From assembly GCA_020860545.1 (NCBI GenBank), contig JAJBUC010000152.1, positions 1-43,796 on the forward strand: 43,796 nt of DNA, read 5' to 3'. The notes beneath the pieces were generated by a model that had not been told where the DNA came from, did not search any database, and worked only from the letters and a program-made list of their open reading frames with translations. Position numbers and translations under genes: made by a program. The stretch's first letter is position 1; each line of letters begins with the position of its first letter. The DNA comes from Oscillospiraceae bacterium (GTDB lineage: Bacteria; Bacillota; Clostridia; Oscillospirales; Oscillospiraceae). This document shows, piece after piece, positions 8,556-16,616 of this stretch.

Positions 8556-9914
8556 TTACAGCCCGGAAGCGATGGCTTTTAGTGCAATTGCACATTCCAG
8601 CCTCTTCTTTTCCAGCACACAACCGAGCTCATATGGCGTTTCAATGTCCCCATTGACCGAAAAATTCGACGCGCTGCAGCCCCCGCTGCAGTAAAAACGT
8701 GCCCAACAGGTTCTGCACGCCGCACGCGTATCGATGTTGAGAGACGCAAATCTGGAGGAGAGCGTCCGGTCAAATGTCTGCGCATCGAGATTGCCGAGCT
8801 TATATGCCTCATTGCCCACAAATTGATGGCAGGGGTAGATATCCCCCTCCGGCGGGATCGCGACATACTCGCACCCCGCGCCGCAGCCACGCAGTCGCTT
8901 GATCACACACGGCCCCTGGGAAAGGTCGACGTTAAAGTGAAAAAAATTGACAGCCGGGTTATCCCGCAGCATAAGCGCCAGCTTTTCATACTCCGCCATA
9001 ATGGCCTCTGCTTCCTCCGGACGCAGTGCATAGGGGTCGTCCTTCTTCCCCACCACCGGCTCCACAGAGACATTCTGAAAGCCAAGCGACGCGATGTGCA
9101 TCACGTCGGCGGCAAAATCCGGGTGCAGGCGGGTGAATGTGCCGCGCAGGTAATAGTCCTTTTCCCCGCGTCCCGCCACCAGCTTCTGAAATTTGGGCAC
9201 AATGGTGTCGTAAGAGCCTGTCCCCCCGACTGTCCGGCGCAGGTCGTCATTCACCTCCGGGCGGCCGTCAAGCGACAGGACGGCATTTGACATCTCACGG
9301 TTAATATATTCGATGTTTTCATCACTCAGCAGCAGCCCATTTGTGGTGATGGTGAAACGAAATTGCTTTCCGCACTCCGCTTCCCTGCTGCGTGCATATG
9401 CCACCGCTTTCTTTACGGTATCCATCGCCATGAGCGGCTCGCCGCCGAAAAAGTCGATCTCAATATTCCGCCGGTTCCCTGAGCGCGCAATGACGAAATC
9501 AATGGCCTTCTTTGCCGTTTCAAAATCCATCGTCATCCGCTTGCCGGTACCAAAGTCACCTGTGGAGGCAAAGCAGTACTGACAGCGCAGATTGCAGTCA
9601 TGTGAGACGTGCAGGCACAGCGCTTTAATGAGCGCGGACTGCTGCATGGAGGCCGCCATATCGCGGTCGATATAGTCGTCGGTCTCAAACAGCAGCCCCT
9701 CCTGTGCAAGCGTGCGCAGCTCCTGCCAGCACTCCTCCAGCGCCTCAGGCGGATACTGCGCAAGCGCCGCAAGCACCGCCGGCGGCGCTTGCGCCTCCAT
9801 CGGCGGCACCACCAGCTGTAGGAGCCGGAAGCTCATCTCATCCAGCACATGCACCGCGCCGCTGTTGGAATCCACCGCGATATATTCACCGAGCGCCTCA
9901 AAGGTATGTACCAT
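8556..9914 (-). CDS. scfB: Radical SAM thioether-forming SCIFF peptide maturase
   Basis: Radical SAM/SPASM enzyme that installs Cys thioether cross-links in the SCIFF precursor encoded just upstream (the CteB type). The radical SAM cluster motif is C107-x3-C111-x2-C114 (CNLRCQYC), followed by FFGGEPLM. The C-terminal SPASM/twitch region carries two auxiliary-cluster cysteine groups (RGCGAGCEY ... YPCHQF and ACRTCWARFYCSGGCSASNF). The N-terminal 90 residues (DSNSGAVHVLDE) form the peptide-recognition region usual for this family. The start is placed at the internal ATG giving MVHTFEALGEY, with gaggtg 9 bases upstream; the track start adds 17 unlikely residues. At 452 residues it has the normal length. 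It lies 72 bases after scfA, across a hairpin that may lower its expression relative to the peptide. Confidence 0.96.
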   Translation of the reverse strand: MVHTFEALGEYIAVDSNSGAVHVLDEMSFRLLQLVVPPMEAQAPPAVLAALAQYPPEALEECWQELRTLAQEGLLFETDDYIDRDMAASMQQSALIKALCLHVSHDCNLRCQYCFASTGDFGTGKRMTMDFETAKKAIDFVIARSGNRRNIEIDFFGGEPLMAMDTVKKAVAYARSREAECGKQFRFTITTNGLLLSDENIEYINREMSNAVLSLDGRPEVNDDLRRTVGGTGSYDTIVPKFQKLVAGRGEKDYYLRGTFTRLHPDFAADVMHIASLGFQNVSVEPVVGKKDDPYALRPEEAEAIMAEYEKLALMLRDNPAVNFFHFNVDLSQGPCVIKRLRGCGAGCEYVAIPPEGDIYPCHQFVGNEAYKLGNLDAQTFDRTLSSRFASLNIDTRAACRTCWARFYCSGGCSASNFSVNGDIETPYELGCVLEKKRLECAIALKAIASGL

Positions 9915-9943
9915 AAATAACTTCACCTCATAAATTTGCAAAG

Positions 9944-9971
9944 AAAAAGGTGGGGCAACCCCCACCCTTTT
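9944..9971 (-). terminator. Hairpin/attenuator between scfA and scfB
   Basis: On the minus strand GGTGGGG (complement of 9960-9966) pairs with CCCCACC (complement of 9949-9955), followed by TTTTTC. It lies between the SCIFF precursor stop and the maturase start, so partial termination would make much peptide mRNA and less maturase mRNA. Confidence 0.65.
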
Positions 9972-9986
9972 CCCAAAAATTATATT

Positions 9987-10130
9987 TTACTTTTTGCTCT
10001 CGCACTTCTGGTTTGCAACCGTGCAGGAAGTCTTGCAGGCAGATTGACAGGAGGTCTGGCACTCTCCACATCCGCCATGCGCTGCGCTTTTTTTCAGTGT
10101 TGCGCCATTGAGCGTCTTAATATGCTTCAC
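9987..10130 (-). CDS. scfA: Six-cysteine SCIFF ranthipeptide precursor
   Basis: Too short for the ORF track and starting with GTG. The 47-residue product begins KHIKTLNGATLKKSA and ends in a cysteine-rich tail GGCGECQTSCQSACKTSC...NQKCESKK, with six cysteines at positions 21, 24, 28, 32, 36 and 43. This matches the 'six cysteines in forty-five' family, whose Cys are cross-linked to nearby residues (Thr in the characterised member) by the neighbouring radical SAM enzyme. GGAGGG lies 7 bases before the GTG, and a good promoter sits immediately upstream. The family is nearly universal in Clostridia and its role is still unclear; signalling or redox functions have been proposed. No export or protease gene is adjacent. 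Confidence 0.95.
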   Translation of the reverse strand: MKHIKTLNGATLKKSAAHGGCGECQTSCQSACKTSCTVANQKCESKK

Positions 10131-10162
10131 TTCTCGTCCCTCCGATCTCTCATAGTGCTACT

Positions 10163-10191
10163 ATTTTAGCACATCTAACACGCCAGTTCAA
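10163..10191 (-). promoter_or_regulatory. Promoter of scfA
   Basis: Minus-strand TTGAAC (10186-10191) and TAAAAT (10163-10168) are spaced 17 bases apart, with TGC just before the -10 (extended -10). The -35 box abuts the end of the TIGR04086 gene, so the SCIFF gene can be transcribed independently of yajC. Confidence 0.7.
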
Positions 10192-10629
10192 TTATTTTCT
10201 TCTCTTTTTCCTCGTTTTTGACCGCTTTGTCCCCAAAAGGCCCGCAATCGCGCCGCCGCAGAGACAGGCGCAGCAGGTGCCGATTGTGCTGCCGCTGCCG
10301 CCGGCATTGCTGTTCGCCGCGAGCATACCGCCCAGTGAGCCGATGGGCGGCAGAAGCAAGAAGAACACCAGACCCGCGCCGAGTCCAACAAGCAGTGTAC
10401 GGGTCGCGCAGCGCTTTACCGCCATGTGCCCGCCGAATATCCCGCCCAGTACGCAGGCAATCAGCGCCGTCTGGTGCATGGCACCTTCCCCCACGACCCC
10501 ATTGGAGATCAAAATGGATCCGATCAATAGCACCACAATGCACACAATCATCGCCGCCACGCCACCGAGCACAATCCAAGCCGCATAATAGACCAGATTC
10601 TGCCCCTGTTCCGCCTCTGTTTTTTGCAT
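10192..10629 (-). CDS. TIGR04086 family membrane protein
   Basis: A 145-residue protein with four hydrophobic segments (VYYAAWIVLGGVAAMIVCIV, TALIACVLGGIFGGHMAV, LLVGLGAGLVFFLLLPP, TCCACLCGGAIAGLLG) and a very basic tail (KRSKTRKKRRK). It matches the uncharacterised TIGR04086 family, which in Clostridia sits beside yajC and the SCIFF genes, exactly as here. Function is unknown; conserved linkage hints at a part in SCIFF peptide handling or Sec function. The second ATG (10629) is preferred because gggagggtg precedes it; the upstream ATG has no ribosome site. That ribosome site lies inside an inverted repeat (see next entry). Confidence 0.85.
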   Translation of the reverse strand: MQKTEAEQGQNLVYYAAWIVLGGVAAMIVCIVVLLIGSILISNGVVGEGAMHQTALIACVLGGIFGGHMAVKRCATRTLLVGLGAGLVFFLLLPPIGSLGGMLAANSNAGGSGSTIGTCCACLCGGAIAGLLGTKRSKTRKKRRK

Positions 10630-10631
10630 AA

Positions 10632-10682
10632 AACACCCTCCCTGCATGGTTTCTTACTCCATACCTATGCAGGAAGGGTGTT
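10632..10682 (-). promoter_or_regulatory. Inverted repeat that covers the ribosome site of the TIGR04086 gene
   Basis: Two 16-base arms, aacaccctccctgcat (10632-10647) and atgcaggaagggtgtt (10667-10682), are complementary with one mismatch. On the minus strand the proximal arm contains the GGGAGGG ribosome site and ends in TTTT, 21 bases after the yajC stop. It can be read as the yajC terminator or as a hairpin hiding the ribosome site. Confidence 0.6.
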
Positions 10683-10703
10683 AAGCATGTCTATGAAACG
10701 AAA

Positions 10704-11048
10704 TTATCGGGCTTTGTTGACATCGGTCTCGGTTCCCTTGGTGGATACAGCCCAGCGGGTAAATTCAACGCGAACCCGGTCGGCACCGGTCTCAAGCACA
10801 ATCGTGTCGTCTGTCACATGACACACGGTACCCACGATACCGCCAATCGTGGTAATCTGATCGCCGATGGCAAGTTCAGAGCGCATTTTAGCGGCTGCTT
10901 TTTTACGCTTATTCTCCGGCCGAATCAGCACAAAGTAAAATAGCGCAATAAGAACGACAAATATGATCACAACGGAAAAACTGTTGCCGCCGCTTGATGA
11001 CGCATCCCCCGTGCTGGATAATGCTGTGGCTGCTAGCTGTGTCAACAA
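10704..11048 (-). CDS. yajC: Preprotein translocase subunit YajC
   Basis: Small accessory subunit of the Sec translocon, associating with SecDF. One transmembrane segment (VVIIFVVLIALFYFVLI) is followed by the family signature IRPENKRKK and a beta-rich domain (LAIGDQITTIGGIVGTV). A longer TTG start at 11066 is in the track, but GGAGG would then fall inside the gene; the TTG at 11048 lies 8 bases after GGAGG and is chosen, giving 114 residues. No ATG is available near the start. A consensus-like promoter lies directly upstream, separating it from tgt. secD/secF, usual neighbours in many genomes, are not in the window. Confidence 0.93.
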   Translation of the reverse strand: MLTQLAATALSSTGDASSSGGNSFSVVIIFVVLIALFYFVLIRPENKRKKAAAKMRSELAIGDQITTIGGIVGTVCHVTDDTIVLETGADRVRVEFTRWAVSTKGTETDVNKAR

Positions 11049-11093
11049 TACAATCGCCTCCGACAAAATTCAAAAATAGGACTACATGTCAAC

Positions 11094-11122
11094 ATTATAA
11101 CGGCTGATACGAAGTTTGACAA
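11094..11122 (-). promoter_or_regulatory. Promoter of yajC
   Basis: Minus-strand TTGTCA (11117-11122) and a perfect TATAAT (11094-11099), spacing 17. The yajC start lies about 45 bases downstream. Confidence 0.75.
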
Positions 11123-11148
11123 GCCTTTTCCAGAGATTTCGGAAAAGT

Positions 11149-12279
11149 TTACAATCGCTGCACCAGTTTTCCTGTATATTCTTCCCGAAAGGCGGAAAAA
11201 TGCCCCGCATCAAGCGCCAGACGCATCTGCGCCATCAGGCTGTTGTAAAAATATAAGTTGTGCAGCACCGCAAGGCGCATGGCGAGCATCTCCCCCGCCG
11301 CAAAGAGATGGCGCAGGTAGGCGCGGGAATAGGAGCTGCAAAGCGGGCAGGCGCATGTCTCGTCCACCGGGCGGGTGTCCGCCTTATACTTCTCATTTTT
11401 GATATTCATGGTTCCGTTCCATGTAAACAGCTTGGCGTGGCGTGCGTTGCGGGCGGGCATCACACAGTCAAAAAAATCGATGCCGCGCGCAACCGCCTCA
11501 ATCAGATTGGACGGCGTGCCCACACCCATCAGATAGCGCGGCTTGTCACGCGGCATATACGGCTCCACCACATCAATGATGTCGTACATCACCTGCGTCG
11601 GTTCCCCCACCGCAAGCCCGCCAATGGCGTAGCCGTCACATGGGATTTTTGCTGTCTCCTGCATGTGCCACGCGCGCAGATCGGGAAAGGTCGCGCCTTG
11701 ATTGATACCAAAGAGCATCTGGTGCGGATTGACCGCGTTTAGCGCCGCCTTTTGCCGCTCCTGCTCCGCTTTGCAGCGCTGGAGCCAGCGCAGGGTGCGC
11801 GCGCAGGACTGCTGTGCGTATTCGTAAGTCGCCGGATTTTCCACGCACTCGTCAAACGCCATGGCAATGTCACTGCCGAGATGCGCCTGAATGCGCATCG
11901 ACTCCTCCGGGCCCATAAAGATGCGCCGCCCGTCGATATGGGAGGCAAAGGTCACACCCTCCTCGCTGATTTTTCGCAGGCCTGCGAGGGAGAACACCTG
12001 AAAGCCGCCGCTATCGGTCAAAATCGGGCCGTCCCAATTCATAAAGGCGTGCAGGCCGTGCATCTGCGCGATGCAATCGTCGCCGGGGCGCAGGTGGAGA
12101 TGGTAGGTATTCGAAAGCGCAACCTGACAGCCAATCTGCCGCAAATCATGCGCGGAGACGGCCCCCTTGATCGCCCCCTGCGTTGCTACGTTCATGAATA
12201 CCGGGGTCTGCACCACTCCATGCGCGCAGGTAAAGCGTCCGCGCCGGGCGCGCCCCTCCGTTTTCAGCAGCTCAAACAA
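11149..12279 (-). CDS. tgt: tRNA-guanine transglycosylase
   Basis: Exchanges guanine 34 of GUN-anticodon tRNAs for the queuosine precursor preQ1 in bacteria. Motifs: QTPVFMNVATQGAIKG at the N terminus, TDSGGFQVFSLAGLRKI with the active-site Asp, the substrate loop GGLAVGEP, FFDCVMPARNARHAKLF with the nucleophile Asp, and the zinc site CACPLCSSYSRAYLRHL plus a later His. The track ORF starts at TTG 12303 overlapping the queA stop (TTGA). The TTG at 12279 is preferred because the family usually begins about here (FELLKTEGRARRG), though its ribosome site is weak. It forms a two-gene queuosine unit with queA. No queC/D/E/F genes are in the window. Confidence 0.96.
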   Translation of the reverse strand: MFELLKTEGRARRGRFTCAHGVVQTPVFMNVATQGAIKGAVSAHDLRQIGCQVALSNTYHLHLRPGDDCIAQMHGLHAFMNWDGPILTDSGGFQVFSLAGLRKISEEGVTFASHIDGRRIFMGPEESMRIQAHLGSDIAMAFDECVENPATYEYAQQSCARTLRWLQRCKAEQERQKAALNAVNPHQMLFGINQGATFPDLRAWHMQETAKIPCDGYAIGGLAVGEPTQVMYDIIDVVEPYMPRDKPRYLMGVGTPSNLIEAVARGIDFFDCVMPARNARHAKLFTWNGTMNIKNEKYKADTRPVDETCACPLCSSYSRAYLRHLFAAGEMLAMRLAVLHNLYFYNSLMAQMRLALDAGHFSAFREEYTGKLVQRL

Positions 12280-12299
12280 TGCGCTCCAAACCCTTTCAC

Positions 12300-13325
12300 T
12301 CAATAAATCATCATCGCGTCGCCAAAGGAAAAAAAGCGGTACCGCTCCTCAATGGCGTTCTGGTAGGCCGCCAGAATATGTTCCCGCCCCGCCAGCGCGG
12401 AGACCAGCATCACCAACGTGGACTGGGGGAGGTGGAAATTGGTGATGAGCGCGTCGAGTACCCGAAAGCGGTAGCCGGGATAGATAAAGATATTCGTCCA
12501 CCCACTCGTCGGCACAAGCATTCCGTCCGCAGACGCGAAGCTCTCAACGGTGCGGCAGGAGGTGGTGCCCACGCAGATGACCCGGCCGCCCGCCGCCTTT
12601 GTGCGGTTCACAATCTCCGCCGTTTGGGGCGGGATGATGGCAAATTCGCTGTGCATCTCATGCGCTGTGATCTCCTCCGCCTTGACCGGGCGAAAGGTGC
12701 CGAGCCCGACGTGGAGCGTCACATAGCACACAGAAACGCCCAGCGCCTCAATTTGCGCCAGCAGTGCTTTGGTGAAATGCAGCCCCGCCGTCGGTGCCGC
12801 CGCCGAGCCGCTCTCTTTGGCATAGACCGTCTGGTAGCGCTCCGGATCATTCAGCTCCGCCCTAATATAGGGTGGAAGAGGCATCTTCCCCAGCCGCTCC
12901 AGCAGCTCCAGGAAAATCCCCTCATAGTCAAATCGGATCAGACGGTTGCCACCCTCCGTGACTGAGAGCACTTCCGCCGTCAACAGCCCCTCCCCAAACG
13001 AGAGCCTTGTCCCGGCGCGCACCTTCTTGCCCGGGCGCACAAGGCACTCCCACACCTTTTCCCCCCGGTCGATCAGCAGCAGGATTTCCGCCGCGCCGCC
13101 GCCCGGCTCACGCCGCCCGGCAAGCCTGGCGGGCAGCACGCGCGAGTCGTTGAGCACAAGGCAGTCCCCTTTGCGCAGCAGCTTGGGCAGGTCGTAAAAG
13201 TGCATGTGCGCAATCTCACCGCTCTCTTTGTCCAGCGTCAAAAGCCGGGAGGAATCCCGCTTTTCCAGCGGGGTCTGCGCGATAAGCTCTTCCGGGAGTG
13301 TAAAGTTAAAATCAGCGGTTTTCAT
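12300..13325 (-). CDS. queA: S-adenosylmethionine:tRNA ribosyltransferase-isomerase
   Basis: Transfers and isomerises the ribose of SAM onto preQ1-modified tRNA to give epoxyqueuosine, the step after Tgt. The family start is clear ([20 protein letters not shown]), followed by [40 protein letters not shown] and the C-terminal [18 protein letters not shown]. Length 341 is typical. Start ATG 13325 fits the conserved N terminus; the ribosome site is weak (gagcag). The downstream tgt begins within about 25 bases of the queA stop, so the two are cotranscribed. Confidence 0.97.
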   Translation of the reverse strand: MKTADFNFTLPEELIAQTPLEKRDSSRLLTLDKESGEIAHMHFYDLPKLLRKGDCLVLNDSRVLPARLAGRREPGGGAAEILLLIDRGEKVWECLVRPGKKVRAGTRLSFGEGLLTAEVLSVTEGGNRLIRFDYEGIFLELLERLGKMPLPPYIRAELNDPERYQTVYAKESGSAAAPTAGLHFTKALLAQIEALGVSVCYVTLHVGLGTFRPVKAEEITAHEMHSEFAIIPPQTAEIVNRTKAAGGRVICVGTTSCRTVESFASADGMLVPTSGWTNIFIYPGYRFRVLDALITNFHLPQSTLVMLVSALAGREHILAAYQNAIEERYRFFSFGDAMMIY

Positions 13326-13358
13326 CTGCTGCTCTGTACAGTCCTTTCCGTGCGCCGT

Positions 13359-13388
13359 GCATAAAAAAGGCTAAAAGGCCTTTTATGC
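13359..13388 (-). terminator. Terminator after the spoIID-like gene
   Basis: On the minus strand gcataaaaggc, a short loop, then gccttttttatgc form a stem ending in T-rich sequence, 13 bases after the stop codon of the SpoIID-domain gene. It isolates queA from upstream transcription. Confidence 0.7.
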
Positions 13389-13400
13389 TCCTGTGCCTGA

Positions 13401-15095
13401 TTACTCAATCTCAATGCCTGTATAATAGAATTTCAAAATCTGGTCGTAGGTGTAACCCTGTGTCGCCATGGCGTAGGTTCCCCACTGGCTCAGCCCGACC
13501 GCGTGGCCCCAGCCCTTACCGGTAAAGGTGATGCTGCCGCTCGTGCTGCCGGTGCCGGAACTGCTGGTGGAACCCGTCGGCGCAAGCGTCTCCACACCGT
13601 CTGATGTGACGGCATACGGCGTACCGCCCACCGCGCCGATGTTCCCGCTGCCGTCAATGGCATAGGCCCCGGAGACACTGCCCAACACCGTTCCTCCATC
13701 CGTATAGTAGCTGCCGGTAGCGGCAGCAGCCGCATCACCGCCGGAGACGGTGTATTTTTGGGAGCGCAGGCCAAACATCGTGCGCGCCTTCTCTTTATAG
13801 AAGGTATAGTCCTTCCCCGCCGCGTCGGTGACGGTCACCGCGTATACCGCACCCATCGCCGTATTCTGCGTGACGGTCACACTGACCACCCCGGCATTGG
13901 TATAGCCCTTTTCCGTGAGCAGCGTGGAAAGCTCCGCCTTTGTAAACGTCTGCGTCCAGTTGTAATTGCTGATTTTATCCGCCACCAGCGCCTCGTAGGG
14001 GTCAGCCTTCCCCATCAGGTAGGGAAGGGCTGTAGTGTCGTTCCAGACATTGCTCACATCCTCAGACGCGCCGCCATTCGAGGAGTAATAGTAGGTTTCT
14101 GCGAGCGTCCCATTATATACCGCGTATTTCCCATAGGTCGCCTTGACCGCGGCGTTGGACGCATCCGTCTCCACGCCCTGTCCATAATAGACCTGATCGC
14201 TCGTCGTGTTGGTGACATCATACCCCTGCGCTGCATTGGCAGAGGAATTGATCTTCCGCATGGCGTAAGTACGCGCGCAGACCGACATGGTCTTAATCGC
14301 CTCCGTCGGCCAGGACGCGCCGATCTCCGAGGGCACAACGCCACAGATATAATCCTCCATCGGCAGGACGTTCACGACGGTAATGTTGCCGCCGCTCAGG
14401 CGCTGATACTTGAAATTGCCGCGGTAACGGTAGCCGTAAAACCATGTTACGATATCCGACGAGTCGGCCTGTCCGGGGGAAATGCCGAGCGCAAGCGCGG
14501 CATCTGTCGTGTCAAACTGAAAGAGCACCGTGCTCGTACCGGTGATGACCACTGTTATGCCGTAGGCGCTGCCGCTCACGACGGTGCCGCCCATGGCGCT
14601 CGCGGCGGACTGTGCCGCCTCCGCTGTTGTATATGTACCCGCCCGCACGGAAAAGCTGCCGGAGACCCATGCTGGGAAACCGCCGGTCACGGAGGCGCTG
14701 GCCGCCTTTGCCTCGTCAAAGCTTGCGTACGTACCAGGCATCTGCACATGGTAGCAGCCCACCGCAACGGAGGACGTGATGGAGTCAAAGTACCCTGCTC
14801 TGCCGTCCACCGTGCCGTAGTAGACATTCTGCATCTTTACCATGGAAATGGATGTCTCCGCCGTACTGCCAAGCAAGTGAAATGCACCGCCCGCATCATA
14901 ATATCCAAAGCGGTAGCCGCTGCCGGTCATGTTCATCAGGTTCGCGCCCGCCAGCGCGTCCGACCCATATTTCAGTCCCACCCGTATGGTTGGATTAATG
15001 GTATATTCCGCACCCTGCGCAGGCACCATCCCAAAGCACAGTGCAACAACTAACATCATTGCCGAAAATCGAAGCCATTTCTTTTGCATGATCAT
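13401..15095 (-). CDS. Secreted SpoIID/LytB-domain protein with SPOR-like segment
   Basis: Probable peptidoglycan lytic transglycosylase-like enzyme outside the membrane. A Sec signal (KKWLRF, hydrophobic run, cleavage near AQGA) is followed by a Gly/Ala-rich region; residues about 150-180 (FSVRAGTYTTAEAAQSAASA) look like a SPOR peptidoglycan-binding repeat. The SpoIID core shows NVLPMEDYICGVVPSEIG, then AIKTMSVCARTYA, and ends with GKGWGHAVGLSQWGTYAM and the family's C-terminal FYYTGIEI. The glutamate in VVPSEI fits the catalytic Glu of SpoIID. About 70 Gly/Ser/Thr/Ala-rich residues are inserted between the core and the GKGWGH motif. At 564 residues it is much longer than Bacillus SpoIID (about 340), so it may be a vegetative or coat-associated paralogue. 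Start at ATG 15095 after ggaagg; ATG 15089 is also possible. Confidence 0.9.
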   Translation of the reverse strand: MIMQKKWLRFSAMMLVVALCFGMVPAQGAEYTINPTIRVGLKYGSDALAGANLMNMTGSGYRFGYYDAGGAFHLLGSTAETSISMVKMQNVYYGTVDGRAGYFDSITSSVAVGCYHVQMPGTYASFDEAKAASASVTGGFPAWVSGSFSVRAGTYTTAEAAQSAASAMGGTVVSGSAYGITVVITGTSTVLFQFDTTDAALALGISPGQADSSDIVTWFYGYRYRGNFKYQRLSGGNITVVNVLPMEDYICGVVPSEIGASWPTEAIKTMSVCARTYAMRKINSSANAAQGYDVTNTTSDQVYYGQGVETDASNAAVKATYGKYAVYNGTLAETYYYSSNGGASEDVSNVWNDTTALPYLMGKADPYEALVADKISNYNWTQTFTKAELSTLLTEKGYTNAGVVSVTVTQNTAMGAVYAVTVTDAAGKDYTFYKEKARTMFGLRSQKYTVSGGDAAAAATGSYYTDGGTVLGSVSGAYAIDGSGNIGAVGGTPYAVTSDGVETLAPTGSTSSSGTGSTSGSITFTGKGWGHAVGLSQWGTYAMATQGYTYDQILKFYYTGIEIE

Positions 15096-15128
15096 GTTTC
15101 CTTCCAAGTTAATAAATGCACACCCCGC

Positions 15129-15157
15129 TTGACAGCGCTACACCGGTGTGGTACACT
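15129..15157 (+). promoter_or_regulatory. Promoter of the lysine-biosynthesis operon
   Basis: Perfect TTGACA (15129-15134) and TACACT (15152-15157), spacing 17. A 10-bp perfect palindrome acaccggtgt (15140-15149) fills the spacer and could be an operator. The riboswitch begins about 10 bases downstream of the -10 box. Confidence 0.8.
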
Positions 15158-15167
15158 GAAAAAAATG

Positions 15168-15338
15168 CAAGATAGAGGTTGCGGTTTTCATCAGTAGCGC
15201 CGGGAGGGGTTCGGATCCCCGAGGAACAGCTGTGAAAGGGAATGCCGCCGAAGGGAGCGCTCAGCCGAATGTCTGTCTCCCTGGGCAGGCGGTTAATATC
15301 CGCCTGACTGTCACCGGTTTTGGTGGAGTGCTGTCTGC
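15168..15338 (+). ncRNA. Lysine riboswitch (L box) aptamer
   Basis: Characteristic L-box elements appear in order: gatagaggttgcg, cagtagcgc, gtgaaaggg, gccgccgaagg, ctgggcaggcgg with its pairing partner ccgcctg, ctgtca and ggtggagtgctgtc. The P1 helix can form between gatag (15171-15175) and ctgtc (15331-15335). It binds lysine and, with the terminator downstream, should switch off asd-dapA-dapB when lysine is plentiful. Confidence 0.93.
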
Positions 15339-15396
15339 TTTTGTCATATGGTGTGCAGCGGCAAGCTTGTCTTTGCCGTCTCTGACATTATAGTAC

Positions 15397-15437
15397 AAAA
15401 TCAGCCGGTATGTAAACCGCTGATTTTTTCTTTTTTT
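15397..15437 (+). terminator. Riboswitch-controlled intrinsic terminator
   Basis: aaaatcagccggt (15397-15409) pairs with accgctgatttt (15416 onward), followed by a long T-rich run up to 15437. It lies 60 bases before the asd start and forms the expression platform of the lysine riboswitch. Between aptamer and terminator, a further hairpin cggcaag/ctttgccg (15358-15378) may take part in antitermination. No small gene was found between 15108 and 15496. Confidence 0.88.
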
Positions 15438-15496
15438 CTAAAATTGTATTTTTCATGGCAGGAATAGAATAAAATAGCTCATGGAGGGATGAACAG

Positions 15497-16579
15497 ATGA
15501 AAAAGTATAAGGTTGGCGTGATTGGCGGAACAGGCATGGTGGGGCAGCGCTTTGTCAAGCTGCTCGAAAATCACCCGTGGTTTGATCTCACAGTGATCGC
15601 GGCAAGTGCCCGCTCTGCGGGAAAGACATATGAAGAGGCGGTCGGTGCGCGTTGGGCCATGCCTACGCCCATGCCGGAGGAAGCAAAAAAGATGGTCGTC
15701 ATGAGCGCGGAGGGCGACGTTGCCAAAATCGCGGCCATGGTTGATTTCGTCTTTTCCGCGGTCGACATCAAAACAGAGGAAATTCAGGCGCTGGAAGAGG
15801 AATACGCCAGACATGAGTGCCCCGTTGTCTCCAACAACTCGGCCCACCGCATGACGTCCGACGTGCCGATGGTCATTCCGGAGATTAACCCGGAGCATCT
15901 GGCGGTCATCGCCGACCAGAGAAAACGGCTCGGCTCCAAGCGCGGGTTTATCGCGGTCAAATCCAACTGCTCGCTGCAAAGCTATGTGCCGGCGCTCCAC
16001 CCGCTGCGCGCGTATGGTGTGCGCGATGTGCTGGTATGCACCTATCAGGCAATTTCCGGCTCGGGCAAAACCTTCGCAACATGGCCGGAGATGGTGGATA
16101 ACGTCATCCCCTACATCGGCGGCGAGGAGGAGAAGAGCGAGCAGGAGCCGCTGAAAATCTGGGGCAGCGTGGAAAACGGCGTCATCACCAACGCCGATCA
16201 TCCATCCATCACGGCGCAGTGCATCCGTGTCGCGGTGGCGGACGGGCACATGGCTGCAGTCTTCGTCCGGTTCGACAAAAAACCGGAGCTGGAGGAGATG
16301 AAGCGTGTTTGGGCCGCCTTCCGCGGCCGCGCACAGGAGCTGGACCTTCCCTCCGCCCCCAAGCAGTTCTTGCATTACTTTGAGGAAAATGACCGTCCGC
16401 AGACGCGGCTTGACCGCGATCTCGAGGGCGGCATGGCCGTCTCCATCGGTCGGCTGCGCCCGGATACGCAGTACGACTATAAGTTTGTCTGCCTCTCGCA
16501 CAACACCCTGCGCGGTGCAGCGGGCGGCGCGGTGCTTCTGGCTGAGCTTCTCTGTGCGGAAGGCTATATGGACCGCTGA
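15497..16579 (+). CDS. asd: Aspartate-semialdehyde dehydrogenase
   Basis: NADPH-dependent reduction of aspartyl phosphate to aspartate semialdehyde, the branch-point precursor of lysine, diaminopimelate, threonine and methionine. The Rossmann motif GGTGMVGQRF is at the N terminus and the catalytic cysteine is C158 in VKSNCSLQSY. Further conserved stretches are YQAISGSGK and the C-terminal HNTLRGAAGGAVLLAELL. The SNCSLQ context and length (360) match the archaeal/fungal-type Asd branch that many Clostridia carry. GGAGGG sits 9 bases before the ATG. First gene of the riboswitch operon; dapA follows after 37 bases. Confidence 0.96.
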   Translation: MKKYKVGVIGGTGMVGQRFVKLLENHPWFDLTVIAASARSAGKTYEEAVGARWAMPTPMPEEAKKMVVMSAEGDVAKIAAMVDFVFSAVDIKTEEIQALEEEYARHECPVVSNNSAHRMTSDVPMVIPEINPEHLAVIADQRKRLGSKRGFIAVKSNCSLQSYVPALHPLRAYGVRDVLVCTYQAISGSGKTFATWPEMVDNVIPYIGGEEEKSEQEPLKIWGSVENGVITNADHPSITAQCIRVAVADGHMAAVFVRFDKKPELEEMKRVWAAFRGRAQELDLPSAPKQFLHYFEENDRPQTRLDRDLEGGMAVSIGRLRPDTQYDYKFVCLSHNTLRGAAGGAVLLAELLCAEGYMDR

Positions 16580-16616
16580 TCTTCGATTCACGATCATGTT
16601 GAAAGGAATGTTTTCT

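Noticed and set aside
13758-15053. 431-aa plus-strand ORF opposite the SpoIID-domain gene
   Set aside because: Arg/His-rich shadow of a gene with complete motifs on the other strand.
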